Source: JAXDLW01 sp046262515 (GTDB lineage Bacteria > Chloroflexota > Dormibacteria > DASZGP01). From it: DNA of 22,782 nucleotides. Positions 21,073 through 22,782 of the stretch are shown here, piece after piece. The DNA is taken from NCBI GenBank assembly GCA_046262515.1, contig JBHEMP010000114.1, positions 1 to 22,782 of the forward strand. The letters are read 5' to 3'. Numbering within the stretch: the stretch's first letter is position 1; every line of letters begins with the position of its first letter. Both the position numbers and the translations under genes were made by a program. Below the pieces are notes generated by a model. It saw nothing but the letters and a program-made list of their open reading frames with translations. It did not search any database and was not told the origin of the DNA.

Positions 21073-22356
21073 TCAGGCCACCATCCTCTCACCCGCCTCG
21101 GCGCGGGCCCTGTCCTGCCGCAGGGCGGCCGCGTGCATGCCGAGCAGGGCGAAGGTCATCCACGACAGGTCGTTCTTGAAGAACGGGTTATCGATCATGC
21201 CGTGCACCAGGATCACCACGCCCGCCGCGGCAAAGGCGGCGTGGTAGGCGTGCAGCGCGGTGTGGGCGCGCAGCGCAGTCCAGGTTCTGCGCACGGCGTC
21301 GGCCACGAGCCACACGAAGGCGATCAGTCCCAGCAGCCCGGTCTCGGTCCAGAAGTCCAGGAACAGGTTGTGACCATAGATGTGGTCCTCCCGGTACGCG
21401 CTGACATCCTTATAAGGCGCAAGCGCCGCCCTGAACCCGCTCAGACCGGTCCCGGTGAGCGGGTGGGCCCCCGACTTCATCATCGCGAACACCGCCCGCC
21501 ACAGGTCGACCCGGGTGTTGACGCTGTTTAGCGGGTCGTGGGGGTCGAACTCGTGGGCGATACGACGCCGCACGGGCGGCAGGAACAGTGAAGCCACCGC
21601 AACCACCGCTACGGCGGCCAGGGCGACGCGCCGGCGGGGGTGGAGGGCGGCCAGTAGGAGGAGCGCCAGCGCCAGCCCAAGCCACGCGCCCCGGGAAAAG
21701 CTGAGGGCGATGGCCGGGACCGCCAGGATGAAGAACACGGCTCCGAGGCGCTTTTCGCGCCGCTGTCCAAAGGCTACGAGCGCCGCGGCGGCGGCCGCAA
21801 GCGGGGCGAGGAACAGCCCTGTAGCGTTGGGGGTGAGGTACAGCACGACCACCGGGGATTCAACAAGGTGAGGACGGTGGGCGGCGAGCGCCACGATGAA
21901 CGCCATCGTGTTGATGGCTGAGACCACCACTCCCGCGATGAAGAACCCGTGTAGAAGCTTCTCCAGGTCGGCACGGGCCCGGGACACGTCCGCGATGACG
22001 TACGCGGCCAAGGCCGGCTCGATGAAATATGCCTTCCAGATACCGAGGCTCGCCCGCCGGTCCGGGGCGATCACGGCCGAGATCGTGGCCGCGACCAGCA
22101 GCAGCGCGACCGGCCAGAAGTAGGCCATGCGCCGGGGATCAGGAAGGCGCTCCCCGCTGCGGGCCTTCTCGAACCCATACACGACAAGCAGCGCCAGCAG
22201 CGCGAGCTCAAGGGTGGTGAAGGGCAGGCCAAAGACCTTGCCGCGTAGGACGTAGGCGAAAGCCAGGGCCGCGGCGAGGCGCACGAGGGCTCGGCTGGCA
22301 GGCACGTTCGAATAGTAAGCCGGGATCCACCGATAATCGTCCCAGCTGATGCGCAT
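21073..22356 (-). CDS. O-antigen ligase/polymerase-like membrane protein (Wzy_C superfamily)
   Basis: A polytopic protein of up to 427 aa with about ten or more transmembrane segments and a large periplasmic/extracellular loop. The loop ends in GHNLFLDFWTETGLLGLIAF, the HN-x-x-L-x-x-x-x-E-x-G-x-x-G signature of O-antigen ligases and Wzy polymerases, preceded by GTGLSGFRAAL. Such proteins transfer or polymerise lipid-linked glycan on the outer face. With an ABC exporter in the locus, a ligase role fits better than a polymerase role. It heads the nine-gene minus-strand operon, and its stop is one base before the phosphotransferase ATG. The ATG at 22356 overlaps the divergent trpS start by 8 bases; GTG at 22305 is an alternative that would leave a 43-base gap. 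No ribosome-binding site decides between them. Confidence 0.87.
   Translation of the reverse strand: MRISWDDYRWIPAYYSNVPASRALVRLAAALAFAYVLRGKVFGLPFTTLELALLALLVVYGFEKARSGERLPDPRRMAYFWPVALLLVAATISAVIAPDRRASLGIWKAYFIEPALAAYVIADVSRARADLEKLLHGFFIAGVVVSAINTMAFIVALAAHRPHLVESPVVVLYLTPNATGLFLAPLAAAAAALVAFGQRREKRLGAVFFILAVPAIALSFSRGAWLGLALALLLLAALHPRRRVALAAVAVVAVASLFLPPVRRRIAHEFDPHDPLNSVNTRVDLWRAVFAMMKSGAHPLTGTGLSGFRAALAPYKDVSAYREDHIYGHNLFLDFWTETGLLGLIAFVWLVADAVRRTWTALRAHTALHAYHAAFAAAGVVILVHGMIDNPFFKNDLSWMTFALLGMHAAALRQDRARAEAGERMVA
22332..22337 (+). promoter_or_regulatory. -10-like GATAAT before trpS
   Basis: GATAAT (five of six to TATAAT) ends 11 bases before the trpS ATG. No Shine-Dalgarno lies between, so the transcript could be leaderless or have a leader of a few bases. 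A -35 is not evident at standard spacing. Confidence 0.3.
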
Positions 22357-22782
22357 CTTTTCGGGGATCCAGCCGACTGGGGTAAAGCACTTCGGGAACT
22401 ACAGCGGTGGCTTCCGGCAGTACGTCGCGACCGCGAGCCAGGGCGACGGGTTCTTCTGCGTCGTAGACCTCCACTCCCTGGGGGTGGCATACGACCCCGC
22501 CGAGCTGCGCGACCGGACCCTCGACCTGGCGGCCATGCTCTTCGCCACCGGCCTGGACCCCAAGACCTCAACGGTCTACCTGCAGAGCCACGTTACCGCC
22601 CACGCCGAGGCCAACTGGCTCCTGAGCTCGGTCGCCACCGATGGCGAACTGCGGCGTATGACCCAGTTCAAGGACAAGTCCGCCAAGCAGGCCTCGGTAT
22701 CGGCAGCGCTGCTGACCTACCCGGTGCTGATGGCCGGGGACATCCTCCTCTACCAGACCGACGTTGTGCCCGTGGGCGACGA
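22349..22782 (+). CDS. trpS: Tryptophanyl-tRNA synthetase, N-terminal part (3' end outside window)
   Basis: The first 144 codons of a class I aminoacyl-tRNA synthetase that charges tRNA-Trp in the cytoplasm. The N-terminus SGIQPTGVKHFGNYSGGF contains the HIGH-equivalent HFGN (residues 14-17). FFCVVDLHSL, the RRMTQFKDKSAKQASVS block and YPVLMAGDILLYQTDVVPVGDD are conserved TrpS segments that bind Trp and ATP. An in-frame TAA at 22334-22336 limits the start to ATG 22349 (CTG 22346 aside). The gene runs off the window; nothing indicates it is broken. It is a housekeeping gene and marks the edge of the polysaccharide cluster. Its start region overlaps the divergent ligase gene. Confidence 0.95.
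   Translation, partial: MRIFSGIQPTGVKHFGNYSGGFRQYVATASQGDGFFCVVDLHSLGVAYDPAELRDRTLDLAAMLFATGLDPKTSTVYLQSHVTAHAEANWLLSSVATDGELRRMTQFKDKSAKQASVSAALLTYPVLMAGDILLYQTDVVPVGD

Noticed and set aside
19587..21179. 530-codon plus-strand open frame
   Set aside because: It is antisense to the sugar phosphotransferase, is His/Asp/Gly-rich with no domain motif, and arises from the GC-rich codon pattern of the real gene.

Overview
This 22.8 kb window is a surface-polysaccharide biosynthesis and export locus from a GC-rich bacterium. Codon use, tight gene packing, non-ATG starts and a 42-residue repeat family common in actinobacterial secreted proteins suggest a high-GC Gram-positive-type lineage (Actinomycetota, Chloroflexota or Dormibacterota-like). 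The sequence alone does not settle the phylum. No gene-free stretch exceeds about 100 bases, and I saw no rRNA, tRNA, CRISPR array, insertion sequence or prophage.

Left part (1-8706): the 3' end of a polytopic membrane protein of GT-C type runs into a convergent two-gene minus-strand unit: a small coiled-coil protein (98 aa) followed by a fused double GT4 glycosyltransferase. The double GT4 gene can only be completed by accepting a CTG start. Divergent from these are two paralogous GT4 glycosyltransferases with a secreted M23 (LytM-type) peptidase between them. The peptidase carries a fibronectin-III-like domain and five 42-aa repeats.

Middle part (8709-13108): a Wzm/Wzt polysaccharide ABC exporter, whose ATPase has a C-terminal cargo-recognition domain, reads leftwards. 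It shares a 25-bp divergent control region with a GT2 plus GT4 glycosyltransferase pair reading rightwards.

Right part (13142-22356): nine tightly packed, mostly overlapping minus-strand genes look like one operon. In transcription order they are: O-antigen-ligase-like membrane protein, polyprenyl-phosphate sugar phosphotransferase, nucleotide-sugar dehydrogenase, NAD-dependent epimerase, DPM1-like GT2, rmlA, rmlB, rmlD, and a rhamnosyltransferase-like GT2. A divergent, 3'-truncated trpS (housekeeping) marks the right edge of the cluster.

Working model (inference): the phosphotransferase loads the first sugar on undecaprenyl phosphate. The GT2/GT4 enzymes extend the chain using dTDP-sugars (Rml enzymes) and a UDP-uronic acid or its epimer (dehydrogenase plus epimerase). 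Wzm/Wzt exports the glycan and the ligase-like protein attaches it outside the membrane. The M23 protein may remodel or tether cell wall at the site. No rmlC, wzx or wzz was seen in the window.
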